Origin: an uncultured Eubacteriales bacterium
GTDB taxonomy: Bacteria > Bacillota > Clostridia > Oscillospirales > Oscillospiraceae
DNA length: 64,000 nucleotides
Reading direction: 5' to 3'
Assembly: GCA_900545405.1 (NCBI GenBank)
Contig: UQYT01000007.1
Location: 12,128-76,127 of the forward strand
Shown: positions 1 to 7,833 of the stretch, piece after piece
How the letters are laid out: every line of letters begins with the position of its first letter
How positions within the stretch are numbered: the stretch's first letter is position 1
Program-made: the position numbers and the translations under genes
The notes under the pieces: generated by a model
Databases searched by the model: none
Told to the model about the DNA's origin: nothing
The model's input: only the letters and a program-made list of their open reading frames with translations

Positions 1-261
1 GCGTCTCTGGAGGGCCTGAGAGTGCGCGGACTGATGTCGATACCGCCGATTTCGGCCGCTCCGGGCGCAAACCGGCCTTATTTTGCCAGGATGAGAGAGC
101 TTTTTGTTGACATCGGCGGGAAAAAATACGATAATACGGCTATGGACTTTTTATCAATGGGAATGAGCGGCGATTTTGAGGACGCGATAGCGGAGGGCGC
201 GAACATGGTGCGCGTCGGCTCCGCCATCTTTGGCGCCCGGGACTACGGCACAGGCCGCTGA
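1..261 (+). CDS. YggS-family PLP-binding protein, C-terminal fragment
   Basis: The reading frame is open from the first base, so the gene starts left of the window and only the last 86 residues are present. The tail SMGMSGDFEDAIAEG followed by VRVGSAIFGAR is the conserved C-terminus of the YggS/YlmE/PROSC family, in which the serine, glycine and arginine residues bind the phosphate of pyridoxal 5'-phosphate. Family members buffer PLP and affect amino-acid homeostasis; they are cytosolic and have no established catalytic activity. It ends 14 bp before sepF, the same order as ylmE-sepF in Bacillus. The identity is secure although the N-terminal two thirds, including the lysine that binds PLP, cannot be seen. 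Confidence 0.9.
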   Translation, partial: ASLEGLRVRGLMSIPPISAAPGANRPYFARMRELFVDIGGKKYDNTAMDFLSMGMSGDFEDAIAEGANMVRVGSAIFGARDYGTGR

Positions 262-275
262 GGAGAGACTGGCAG

Positions 276-821
276 ATGGGATTTTTCGACGAAATTAAAA
301 AGCTGGCCCACCCCTACGACGACGAGGACGAATTCTTCGACCGCGGCACGCCGGAGGAGGAGCAGCCCGGCCCCCCGATAGTGCCGGAGCGGCGCGAGAG
401 CTTCTTCACGGATGAGGAGGACGCCGAGCCCGCGAACTTCGGTCTGCCGAAGCCCTCCTTCCACCTGCCCCGCCGCGACAAGGAACACCGCGCCCAGCCC
501 AAGCAGGCCGAGGCCCCGGCGCAGCAGCGCCAGCCCGCCTCCGGCGGAGGCCAGGGCCTGATGCTGGCAAAGCCCGCGGAGTTTGCGGACGCGGCCGGGA
601 TAGCCGACAGCTTCGCCGGCGGCAGGACGATAGTCCTCGACCTCGGCTCGGCGGACAAAGTCACGGCGCGGCGCGTTATAGACTTCCTCTCCGGCGTGGC
701 CTACGCCCTCGGCGGCACGCTCAGCCGAATATCGGGCGGCATATACCTCGTTACCCCCAGCGGCGTCAACATCTCCGGCGAGATGATGAGCCAGATAGAG
801 AGCGGCGGGCTCAGCTTCTGA
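276..821 (+). CDS. sepF: Cell division protein SepF
   Basis: SepF anchors and bundles FtsZ filaments at the division septum. The 181-residue protein starts with the amphipathic membrane-binding helix typical of the family (MGFFDEIKKLAHPYDDEDEF). A charged, proline-rich linker of about 100 residues follows, then the compact SepF domain from about residue 108 (GRTIVLDLGSADKVTARRV, FLSGVAYALGG, IYLVTPSGVNISGE). The linker is longer than in Bacillus. It lies between yggS and divIVA; the ylmG and ylmH genes that normally follow sepF in Bacillota are absent here. The ATG is preceded by GAGGAGAG. Confidence 0.95.
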   Translation: MGFFDEIKKLAHPYDDEDEFFDRGTPEEEQPGPPIVPERRESFFTDEEDAEPANFGLPKPSFHLPRRDKEHRAQPKQAEAPAQQRQPASGGGQGLMLAKPAEFADAAGIADSFAGGRTIVLDLGSADKVTARRVIDFLSGVAYALGGTLSRISGGIYLVTPSGVNISGEMMSQIESGGLSF

Positions 822-895
822 GCGCCTTTTCCGCCCTACATATATAGAACGCACACAAACGGGATAAACTCCATTACAGGGAAGGGGATACCGAT

Positions 896-1528
896 ATGAC
901 TCCTCAGGACATCAGGGAGAAGATCTTTGAGAAGGCCGTCTTCGGCGGCTACGACATGGGCAGCGTGGACGACTTCATGGAGGAGATGGCCGCGGAGCTC
1001 GAGTCCGCCCAGCGCGAGAGCGCCACGCTCAAGGCCAAGATGAAGGTCCTCGTTGACAAGATCGAGGAATACCGCGCCAGTGAGGATGCCATGCGCATGA
1101 CTCTGCTCTCGGCGCAGAAGCTCTCCGCTCAGATAGAGTCGGAGGCCCGCGCCCGCGCGGATAAGCTCATTGCAGACGCCCAGGCCACCGCGTCCCGCAG
1201 CCTTGACACCCTCAAGGCCGACACCAAGCGCGAAGAGGCCAAGCTGAAGGAAGCCCGCGAGTCCCTTGCCCGCTTCCTCGACGACGCGCGCGCTCTCTGC
1301 AAGCGCCAGCTCGACTACCTCGAAGGCAACGCCGCCGCCATGCCCGCCGCCCCCGCTTCGGAGGAGGCTGTGGACGCCACTGTCAAGAGCATAGAAGACT
1401 CTGTCGCCCGAATACCGGATGAGCCCGCTCCCGAGATAGACATAAGCCCTGTCATGAACGAGCGCGCCCCCAGACAGACCATCACACCGGACGACATGAC
1501 CCGCCTTTTCAACATGGGCGGCAACTGA
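896..1528 (+). CDS. divIVA: DivIVA-domain coiled-coil protein
   Basis: The N-terminus (TPQDIREKIFEKAVFGGYD, then VDDFMEEMAAELE) is the DivIVA lipid-binding domain that recognises negatively curved membrane at poles and septa. Residues 25-140 are alanine-, glutamate- and lysine-rich heptad sequence, predicting a long parallel coiled coil. The last 70 residues are acidic and disordered. The length of 210 residues fits the family. In Bacillota, DivIVA recruits Min proteins, cell-wall enzymes or the chromosome anchor to the pole; which of these applies here cannot be read from the sequence. Its place between sepF and ileS matches the canonical division cluster. The start is supported by GAAGGGG a few bases upstream. 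Confidence 0.9.
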   Translation: MTPQDIREKIFEKAVFGGYDMGSVDDFMEEMAAELESAQRESATLKAKMKVLVDKIEEYRASEDAMRMTLLSAQKLSAQIESEARARADKLIADAQATASRSLDTLKADTKREEAKLKEARESLARFLDDARALCKRQLDYLEGNAAAMPAAPASEEAVDATVKSIEDSVARIPDEPAPEIDISPVMNERAPRQTITPDDMTRLFNMGGN

Positions 1529-1618
1529 TAAGACCGGATAACGACGGGGCGGCGCCTGGTGCGCTGCCCCTTAACATGTTTATACGTCAAGCTTCAACAT
1601 AAGGAGAGAAAAACAAAA

Positions 1619-4429
1619 ATGGCTCAGGACTACAATTCCACGGTCAATCTGCCGAAAACCGAGTTCCCCATGCGCGCCGCGCTGCCCAAGCGCGAACCCG
1701 ATATGCTCAAGCAGTGGTACGACATGGACCTCTACCACGAGATGCTCAAGCGCACCGAGGGCAGGCCCGTCTTCGACCTGCACGACGGCCCTCCGTTCTC
1801 CAACGGCGCCATCCACATGGGCACCGCGCTCAACAAGTGCCTCAAGGACTTCATCACCCGCTATAAGTCCATGTCCGGCTGGCAGGCCATCTACTACCCC
1901 GGCTGGGACAACCACGGCATGCCCATCGAGAGCGCCATCATAAAAGAGCAGAAGCTCAACCACAAGGAAATGACCACCGCCGAGTTCCGCACCGCCTGCC
2001 ACGAGTTCGCGCTGCACTACGTCAACGTCCAGCGCGACGCCTTCAAGCGCCTCGGCTGCCTGGGCGAGTGGGACAAGCCCTATTTCACCATGAACCCGAA
2101 GTTCGAGGCCGAGGAGGTCAAGGTCTTCGGCGAGATGTACAAGAAGGGCTACATCTACAAGGGCAAGAAGCCCGTCTACTGGTGCCCGCACGACGAGACC
2201 GCTCTGGCCGAGGCCGAGATCGAGTACGCCGAGGACCCCTGCAAGTCCATCTATGTCAAGTTCAAGGTCAAGGACGACCACGGCAAGCTGGGTAAGTACT
2301 GCGACCTCGACAAGCTCTATTTCATCATCTGGACTACTACCACCTGGACCATCCCCGGCAACCTCGCCATCTGCCTGAACGCGGACTTCGACTACGTCCT
2401 CGCCAAGGCCCCCAACGGCGAGGTCTACATCGTCGCCAAGGAGCTCATGACCCGCGTCGCCGAGATGGGCGGCTATGAGGGCTTCGAGGTCCTCGCCGAG
2501 ATGAAGGGCAGCGAATTCGAGTTCATGACCGCCCAGCACCCGCTCATCGACCGCGAGAGCGTCGTCATCCTGGGCGACCACGTCACGCTCGACGCCGGCA
2601 CCGGCTGCGTCCACACCGCTCCCGGCCACGGCCAGGAGGACTATGAGATCTGCCGCAAGTACGACGCCGAGGGCAAGATCCACATCGGCATGACCGTCCC
2701 CGTCGACGACCACGGCCTCATGAACGAGGAGGCCGGCAAGTACTGCGGCCTCACCACCGACCAGGCCAACGAGGCCATCTTCAATGACCTTCAGGCGTGC
2801 GGCGCGCTGTACGCCTCCGAGGACATCATCCACCAGTACGCCCACTGCTGGCGCTGCAAGAGCCCCATTCTCTACCGCGCCACCGACCAGTGGTTCTGCT
2901 CCGTCGACGCCTTCAAGGACCAGGCCTGCGCCGCCTGCGACGACGTGCAGTGGCTGCCCGAGTGGGGCCATGACCGCATGATCGCCATGATCCGCGAGCG
3001 TGCCGACTGGTGCATCTCCCGTCAGCGCCGCTGGGGCCTGCCGATCCCCGTCTTCTACTGCTCCGACTGCGGCAAGCCCGTCTGCACGGACGAGACGATA
3101 AAGGCCGTCTCCGACATCTTCCGCGAGAAGGGCTCCAACGCCTGGTTCGAGATGGACGCCGCCGAGCTGCTGCCCGAGGGCTTCACCTGCCCGCACTGCG
3201 GCGGCAAGCACTTCACCAAGGAGACCGACACCCTCGACGGCTGGTTCGACTCCGGCAGCACCCACATCGCCTCCATGGAGCTCGATTCTCCGGGACGCTG
3301 GCCCGCCGAGATGTACCTCGAGGGCGGCGACCAGTTCCGCGGCTGGTTCCAGTCCTCCCTGCTCATCGGCGTCGCCACCAAGGGCAAGGCGCCCTACAAG
3401 ACCTGCCTCTGCCACGGCTGGACCGTCGACGGCGAGGGCAAGGCCATGCACAAGAGCCTCGGCAACGGCGTCGACCCCGCCGACCTCATCGCCAAATACG
3501 GCGCGGACCTCGTCCGTCTCTGGGCCTCCAGCGCCGACTACCGCGTGGACATGCGCTGCTCCGACGCCATCTTCAAGCAGCTCAGCGAGAAATACCTCAA
3601 GATCCGCAACACCGCGCGCTACATTCTCGGCAACCTCCAGGGCTTCGACCCCAACAAGGACACGGTGCCCGTCGACCAGATGCCCGAGCTCGACCGCTGG
3701 GCGCTCAGCCGCCTGAACTCGCTTGTCGAGCGCTGCATCAACGCCTATGAGAAGTACGAGTTCTTCGGCGTCACCGCCGCCATCCACAGCTTCTGCGTGG
3801 TCGACATGTCGAACTTCTACCTCGACGTCATCAAGGACCGCCTCTACTGCGACGGCGCGGACAGCCTCTCCAGGCGCAGCGCCCAGACCACCATTTATAT
3901 GATCCTCGACGCGATGATGCGCCTGCTGGCCCCCCTGCTGGCCTTCACCAGCAACGAGGTCTGGCAGGACATGCCGCACTCCGACAAGGAGGACGCGCGC
4001 CACGTCATGCTCAACGACATGCCGAAGCCGGACGCCGCTCTCAAGCTCAGCCCCGAGGCCGAGCTGCGCTGGTCCAACCTGCTGCGCATCCGCGACGACG
4101 TAAACAAGGCCCTCGAGCTCGCGCGCGCTGAGAAGATCGTCGGAAAGCCGCTTGACGCCAAGGTCACCATCCACGTCGGCGAGGACGCCAAGGCCGCCTG
4201 GGCAAGCGTCCAGGGCGTGGACCTCGCTCAGCTGTGCATCGTCTCCGAGCTCGAAGTCTCCGACGCGCCCATCGAGGGCTGGGCCGGCGAGTCCGTGCCG
4301 GGCCTGACCATCAAGGTCGAGGCCAGCACCCTGCCCAAGTGCCCCCGCTGCTGGACCCACAGCGCCGGCATCGGCTCCGACGAAAAGCACCCCGAGCTCT
4401 GCCCCCGCTGCGCCAAGGCCGTCGGCTGA
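1619..4429 (+). CDS. ileS: Isoleucyl-tRNA synthetase
   Basis: Class Ia synthetase of 936 residues that charges tRNA-Ile, with a CP1 editing domain that hydrolyses Val-tRNA-Ile. Visible motifs: the HIGH-type motif in PPFSNGAIHMGTALNK near residue 65, editing-domain sequence TTTTWTIPGN and TGCVHTAPGHGQED, the WCISRQRRWGLPIPVFYC segment, and a C-terminal zinc-binding module with two CPRC motifs. The KMSKS loop reads GKAMHKSLGN (about residues 606-615), so the first Lys-Met-Ser is Ala-Met-His while the second lysine and serine are kept. I chose the ATG after AAGGAGAG rather than an in-frame start 60 bases upstream, which has no ribosome site and adds non-homologous residues. lspA follows 45 bp downstream. 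Confidence 0.97.
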   Translation: MAQDYNSTVNLPKTEFPMRAALPKREPDMLKQWYDMDLYHEMLKRTEGRPVFDLHDGPPFSNGAIHMGTALNKCLKDFITRYKSMSGWQAIYYPGWDNHGMPIESAIIKEQKLNHKEMTTAEFRTACHEFALHYVNVQRDAFKRLGCLGEWDKPYFTMNPKFEAEEVKVFGEMYKKGYIYKGKKPVYWCPHDETALAEAEIEYAEDPCKSIYVKFKVKDDHGKLGKYCDLDKLYFIIWTTTTWTIPGNLAICLNADFDYVLAKAPNGEVYIVAKELMTRVAEMGGYEGFEVLAEMKGSEFEFMTAQHPLIDRESVVILGDHVTLDAGTGCVHTAPGHGQEDYEICRKYDAEGKIHIGMTVPVDDHGLMNEEAGKYCGLTTDQANEAIFNDLQACGALYASEDIIHQYAHCWRCKSPILYRATDQWFCSVDAFKDQACAACDDVQWLPEWGHDRMIAMIRERADWCISRQRRWGLPIPVFYCSDCGKPVCTDETIKAVSDIFREKGSNAWFEMDAAELLPEGFTCPHCGGKHFTKETDTLDGWFDSGSTHIASMELDSPGRWPAEMYLEGGDQFRGWFQSSLLIGVATKGKAPYKTCLCHGWTVDGEGKAMHKSLGNGVDPADLIAKYGADLVRLWASSADYRVDMRCSDAIFKQLSEKYLKIRNTARYILGNLQGFDPNKDTVPVDQMPELDRWALSRLNSLVERCINAYEKYEFFGVTAAIHSFCVVDMSNFYLDVIKDRLYCDGADSLSRRSAQTTIYMILDAMMRLLAPLLAFTSNEVWQDMPHSDKEDARHVMLNDMPKPDAALKLSPEAELRWSNLLRIRDDVNKALELARAEKIVGKPLDAKVTIHVGEDAKAAWASVQGVDLAQLCIVSELEVSDAPIEGWAGESVPGLTIKVEASTLPKCPRCWTHSAGIGSDEKHPELCPRCAKAVG

Positions 4430-4474
4430 GTTCTCCACAAGATACAGACAGAGCCTTCCCTAAGGAGGTAAGCT

Positions 4475-5380
4475 ATGTTTTACGCAATAGCCGTGGTCCT
4501 CGTGCTGATAGCCGACCAGGCCCTGAAGTACTGGGTATCGCTGAACATTGAGCTCAATGTCGGCGAGCAGGCGCTCATCCCGGGCGTCATCAAGCTCGTG
4601 AACATCCACAACTCCGGCGCGGCCTTCGGTCTGCTGAGCGGAGGCAGCTGGCGCTGGGTGTTCGTGGTCATCGCGGTCGTGTTCACGGTCGTGGTGATAT
4701 ACGCGCTCAAGCGCGACCTCATACACGGCAAGCTCGGCCGCTGGGCCGCCGTCGGCGTGCTCGCGGGCTCCATAGGCAACTGCATCGACCGCGTGGCCTA
4801 CGGCTATGTCGTGGACATGTTCAAGTTCGAGTTCCTGGGCGATTCGCGGCTGAACGCCATCTTCAACGTGGCGGATGTGTTCATATCCTGCTGCGGCGTG
4901 CTGTTCTGCCTGTACATCATCTTCGGCGGCGAGAAAGAGCACGCCGACGTAGACGAGGCCGAGGAGCGCGAGCCGAAGCGCCGCAGCGGCGGCAGCCACA
5001 GCAAGCACGCGTCCCAGTCCCGCGCCCGCCAGCACACGGCGGCGAAGCCTCGGGAGCAGGCCCGCCCGGCGGAGCGCACGCGCATTCCCGTGAAGGAGTA
5101 CACGCCCCGCCCGGCCGGGACGCGTCCGGCGCGCCCCGTGGAGCCGACAAAGCCCATCGACCCGAAGAACCCCTTCGCCGAGTGGGAGACCCCGGCCGCC
5201 AAGCCGGCGGCAGCTCGTCCCGCCCAGCAGCCGCGTCCCCAGGCCGCAAGGCCCGCGGCGGAGCCCCAGGCCCGTCCGGCACAGGCCGCAAAGCCCGCGC
5301 CCAAGGCGGCGCCGAAGTCCTCGTCCGGGGATATGGAGTTCTCGCTTGAGGACATCCTGGCGGAGTTTTCGGACAAATGA
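4475..5380 (+). CDS. lspA: Lipoprotein signal peptidase LspA with long C-terminal tail
   Basis: Residues 1-152 are a complete signal peptidase II: an aspartyl protease in the membrane that cleaves prolipoproteins after lipidation. Four hydrophobic segments, the NSGAAFGLLSG motif, GNCIDR (Asp105) and FNVADV (Asp134) supply the catalytic aspartate pair. The family normally ends near residue 155-165. Here about 145 more residues follow: a basic, proline/alanine/arginine-rich region and a final acidic, helix-like DMEFSLEDILAEFSDK. The tail should lie in the cytoplasm after the fourth membrane segment. The stop overlaps the rluD start (ATGA), suggesting translational coupling. An AAGGAGG site precedes the ATG. 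The enzyme call is secure; the role of the tail is unknown. Confidence 0.95.
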   Translation: MFYAIAVVLVLIADQALKYWVSLNIELNVGEQALIPGVIKLVNIHNSGAAFGLLSGGSWRWVFVVIAVVFTVVVIYALKRDLIHGKLGRWAAVGVLAGSIGNCIDRVAYGYVVDMFKFEFLGDSRLNAIFNVADVFISCCGVLFCLYIIFGGEKEHADVDEAEEREPKRRSGGSHSKHASQSRARQHTAAKPREQARPAERTRIPVKEYTPRPAGTRPARPVEPTKPIDPKNPFAEWETPAAKPAAARPAQQPRPQAARPAAEPQARPAQAAKPAPKAAPKSSSGDMEFSLEDILAEFSDK

Positions 5381-6297
5381 GTGAATTTATAGAGATAACT
5401 GCGGAGGAGAGCGGCGAGCGTATCGACGCTCTCCTCGCGCGCATGGTGCCCGAGCTGACGCGCTCGGCGGCGCAGCGGCTGATAGAAGAGGGCCGCGTGA
5501 CCTTCTCGGGCGCGCCGGTAAAAAAGAACCGCCGCACTGAGTGCGGCGAGGCATACACGGTGGAGCTGCCGGAGCCCGAGCTCCCGGAGCCCGAGCCGCA
5601 GGATATCCCGCTGGACATAGTATACGAGGACAGCGACGTGATAGTTGTCAACAAGCCGCGCGGGATGGTTGTGCACCCGGCGCCGGGGCACCCGGACGGG
5701 ACTCTGGTGAACGCGCTGCTCTGGCACTGCGGGGACAGCCTCTCCGGCGTGGGCGGCGAGCGGCGGCCGGGGATAGTCCACAGGATAGACAAGGACACGT
5801 CCGGCCTCATAATAGCGGCAAAAAACGACTTCTCCCACCTGGCGCTCTCGGCGCAGCTCTCGGACCGGAGCCTCTCGCGGATATACGAGGCGGTGGCCCG
5901 GGGCGAGTTCCGCGAGGACTCGGGCACGGTGAACGCGCCGATAGGCCGCCACCCCGTGGACCGCAAGCGCATGGCGGTGACGGAGCGCAACTCACGCCCG
6001 GCGGTGACGCACTGGGAGGTCCTCGCGCGCTACCGCGGCTACACGCATATCCGCTGCCGGCTGGAGACCGGCCGGACTCACCAGATACGGGTGCACATGG
6101 CGTATATAGGGCACCCGCTGCTGGGGGATATGGTGTATGGGAATCTGAAAAAGCCCGAGCGCGGGCTGGAAGGCCAGTGCCTGCACGCGAGAGAGCTGAA
6201 GTTCATCCACCCCCGTACCGGCCAGCCCGTGCACCTGACCACCCCGCTCCCCGCCTACTTCGAGGAAGTCCTAAACTCCCTCCCGCCCAAAGTCTGA
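5377..6297 (+). CDS. rluD: RluD-type 23S rRNA pseudouridine synthase
   Basis: RluA-family pseudouridine synthase of 306 residues. An N-terminal S4 RNA-binding domain (about residues 14-70, ERIDALLARMVPELTRS) is followed by the catalytic domain with VVNKPRGMVVHPAPGH and the signature GIVHRIDKDTSGLI, where Asp138 is the predicted nucleophile. RLETGRTHQIRVHMAYIGHP is the conserved C-terminal motif. Family members modify helix 69 of 23S rRNA or related sites; the exact uridine cannot be assigned from sequence. It is the Bacillus ylyB equivalent, and the lspA-rluD order is conserved in Bacillota. The stop codon lies at the very edge of repeat copy A, so the repeat abuts the gene without a spacer. 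Confidence 0.92.
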   Translation: MSEFIEITAEESGERIDALLARMVPELTRSAAQRLIEEGRVTFSGAPVKKNRRTECGEAYTVELPEPELPEPEPQDIPLDIVYEDSDVIVVNKPRGMVVHPAPGHPDGTLVNALLWHCGDSLSGVGGERRPGIVHRIDKDTSGLIIAAKNDFSHLALSAQLSDRSLSRIYEAVARGEFREDSGTVNAPIGRHPVDRKRMAVTERNSRPAVTHWEVLARYRGYTHIRCRLETGRTHQIRVHMAYIGHPLLGDMVYGNLKKPERGLEGQCLHARELKFIHPRTGQPVHLTTPLPAYFEEVLNSLPPKV

Positions 6298-6639
6298 AAG
6301 TTTCGCCCGCCTTTTCAAAGGCGGCAGGGTCCAGGGGCGGCGCCCCTGGCCGCGCTCCGCAGAGCGCGGAACCCCCTTGTGCTTATTTTAGCGCAGGAGG
6401 GGGTCTAAGGGGGAACCCTCGCCGGGGGTTCCCCCTTTTTTCTTTTGGCTTGTACGTGTGCGCCGATACGTTGGGTGGTGGTCGATGGCTTGTCCTGCCA
6501 TTCGACCCCATTTCTTTGGTGCTTGCCCAAAGAAACGGTGTCGAGCCGCCAAAGAAAAGCGCTTTTTTACCCCGGCGGCTCCACCATTCGCGTGAGCGCT
6601 GCCGGTCAGTAGACGGGACGTTCCTCGCCCGACTTGGGG
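6295..6639 (+). repeat. Palindrome-rich intergenic repeat, copy A (right-truncated)
   Basis: This copy begins GAAAGTTTCGCCCGCC at the rluD stop codon. Module 1 (about 6295-6441) is a run of palindromes: CCGCCTTT/AAAGGCGG, CCAGGGGCG/CGCCCCTGG, CCGCGCTC/GAGCGCGG and a terminator-like GGGGGAACCC/GGGTTCCCCC followed by TTTTTT. Module 2 starts with the inverted-repeat end TTGTACGTGTGCGCCG at 6450. The copy stops matching at about 6639, after CGACTTGGGG, so it holds only about 190 bp of the 429-bp unit seen in copies B and C. About its first 260 bp are identical to copy B, 381 bp further right, which indicates a recent tandem duplication. No coding potential was recognised. Confidence 0.9.
6409..6441 (+). 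terminator. Intrinsic terminator in repeat copy A
   Basis: GGGGGAACCC and GGGTTCCCCC flank a short loop and are followed by six T residues. This is the first strong intrinsic terminator downstream of rluD on the + strand, so the repeat may serve as the operon terminator. The same structure recurs at 6790-6822 in copy B. Confidence 0.75.
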
Positions 6640-6675
6640 CGGGACGGGTGCGTCTTTTTTGGCGCGGAGCGCGAA

Positions 6676-7259
6676 TGAAAGTTTCGCCCGCCTTTTCAAA
6701 GGCGGCAGGGTCCAGGGGCGGCGCCCCTGGCCGCGCTCCGCAGAGCGCGGAACCCCCTTGTGCTTATTTTAGCGCAGGAGGGGGTCTAAGGGGGAACCCT
6801 CGCCGGGGGTTCCCCCTTTTTTCTTTTGGCTTGTACGTGTGCGCCGATACGTTGGGTGGTGGTCGATGGCTTGTCCTGCCATTCGACCCCATTTCTTTGG
6901 TGCTTGCCCAAAGAAACGGTGTCGAGCCGCCAAAGAAAGGCGCTTTTTTTACCTTGGCGGCTCCACCATCCGCGTGAGCGCTGCCGGTCGGTAGACGGGA
7001 CGTTTCTCGCCCGACTTGGGGAGGGGGCTGGTGGGTGTCGGGACACTTCCCTTCGCCGGGGGCGAACGGTACAGCTTGCGGCTGCTTTGCGCGGTCGGTC
7101 GGCTGAGCTGGCGTCACTGTACTTTTACGCTTCCGCCTACCACCCAAGCGCGTTTCTTTGGGGCTCCACCCCGTTTCTTTGCGCAAAAGCAAAGAAATGG
7201 GGTGGAACGGGCAGTAGGGGCCACAACACACCGCCCAAGGAAACGGCGCACGCGCAGCG
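6676..7259 (+). repeat. Palindrome-rich intergenic repeat, copy B (full length)
   Basis: Full element of about 584 bp. Module 1 (6676-6822) is as in copy A. A 429-bp unit (6831-7259) is bounded by imperfect inverted ends: the left begins TTGTACGTGTGCGCCG, and the right, read on the other strand, contains GTGCGCCGTTTCCTTGGG. Inside are two long hairpins: 6883-6925, with arms of about 18 bp built on TTTCTTTGG/CCAAAGAAA, and 7166-7205, with 17-bp arms and one mismatch. The unit is directly followed by the terminator downstream of the GNAT gene. No protein with recognisable motifs is encoded, so it looks like a non-autonomous, MITE-like or REP-like element. Confidence 0.9.
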
Positions 7260-7264
7260 GCACA

Positions 7265-7292
7265 AAAAAAGAGCCCTTTCGGGCTCTTTTTT
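7265..7292. terminator. Bidirectional terminator between repeat B and the GNAT gene
   Basis: AAAAAAGAGCCC-TTTC-GGGCTCTTTTTT gives a perfect stem with A and T tracts on both sides. It overlaps the stop codon region of the GNAT gene and can end transcription in both directions. Confidence 0.9.
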
Positions 7293-7833
7293 ATTCTATT
7301 CCGATATTCTTCCTAAACGCCACGGGGCCGTACATGGGGGCGTAGATGGCCTCCATAACTGCTTTCAGGTCGGTGCGCTGGGGGGCGCTGCCCTGGTGCA
7401 TGAGCAGGGTGTCGCGTCCGCCGATGGTGTAGGGGACGCCGGTCTCCTGCCAGCCGTGGCGGCGGTAGAACTCCACCAGCCGCCGCGCCTTGTCGAGCTC
7501 CGGGTACTCCGTGACCTCCAGGAAAACGCAATCGTATTTGGCGTACCGCGCCTTTATCAGCTCCAAAAACTCAGAGCCGATGCCGCCGCCCCGGACGGTG
7601 GGGTACACTCCCAGCCAGCCCAGCAGGGCGTAGCGATGCGCGCGGTCGCGCAGCATGAGGGCGTAGCCGCACTCAAAGCCGTTTTCGTCCTTCAAGAGCA
7701 GCAGCTCCGCGCCCTTGAGGAGCGCTACCTGGCACTCCACCAGGCTCGGCCGCTCCCAGTCCTTGAAGTCGTATTCCATCATGGGGTAGATCCGCTTCAT
7801 GTCGGCGTGGCCGCCGCGTTTTATCTCATACAT
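7291..7833 (-). CDS. GNAT-family N-acetyltransferase
   Basis: A protein of 180 residues with the GNAT fold. The acetyl-CoA binding motif A is seen in LGWLGVYPTVRGGGIGSEFL (V..xxRGxGxG type), followed by a motif-B-like segment ARRLVEFYRRHGWQETG. The acceptor substrate cannot be predicted. Two adjacent ATG codons overlap the end of the upstream ABC gene (ATGATGTATGA). The second, at 7833, is chosen because it lies 6-7 bases after GGAGG. This overlap suggests translational coupling to the exporter, so both may respond to the same compound, but that is inference. Confidence 0.85.
   Translation of the reverse strand: MYEIKRGGHADMKRIYPMMEYDFKDWERPSLVECQVALLKGAELLLLKDENGFECGYALMLRDRAHRYALLGWLGVYPTVRGGGIGSEFLELIKARYAKYDCVFLEVTEYPELDKARRLVEFYRRHGWQETGVPYTIGGRDTLLMHQGSAPQRTDLKAVMEAIYAPMYGPVAFRKNIGIE

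Noticed and set aside
1580..4438. Long frame antisense to ileS
   Set aside because: Same explanation: GC-rich third positions keep the antisense frame open. No homology visible.
5541..6977. A 478-codon frame running from rluD through the repeats
   Set aside because: It is out of frame with rluD and repeats the same peptide in copies A and B, as expected for a duplicated non-coding element.
6298..7264. CRISPR array
   Set aside because: The repeats are two long copies rather than regularly spaced short ones, and no spacers or cas genes are present.
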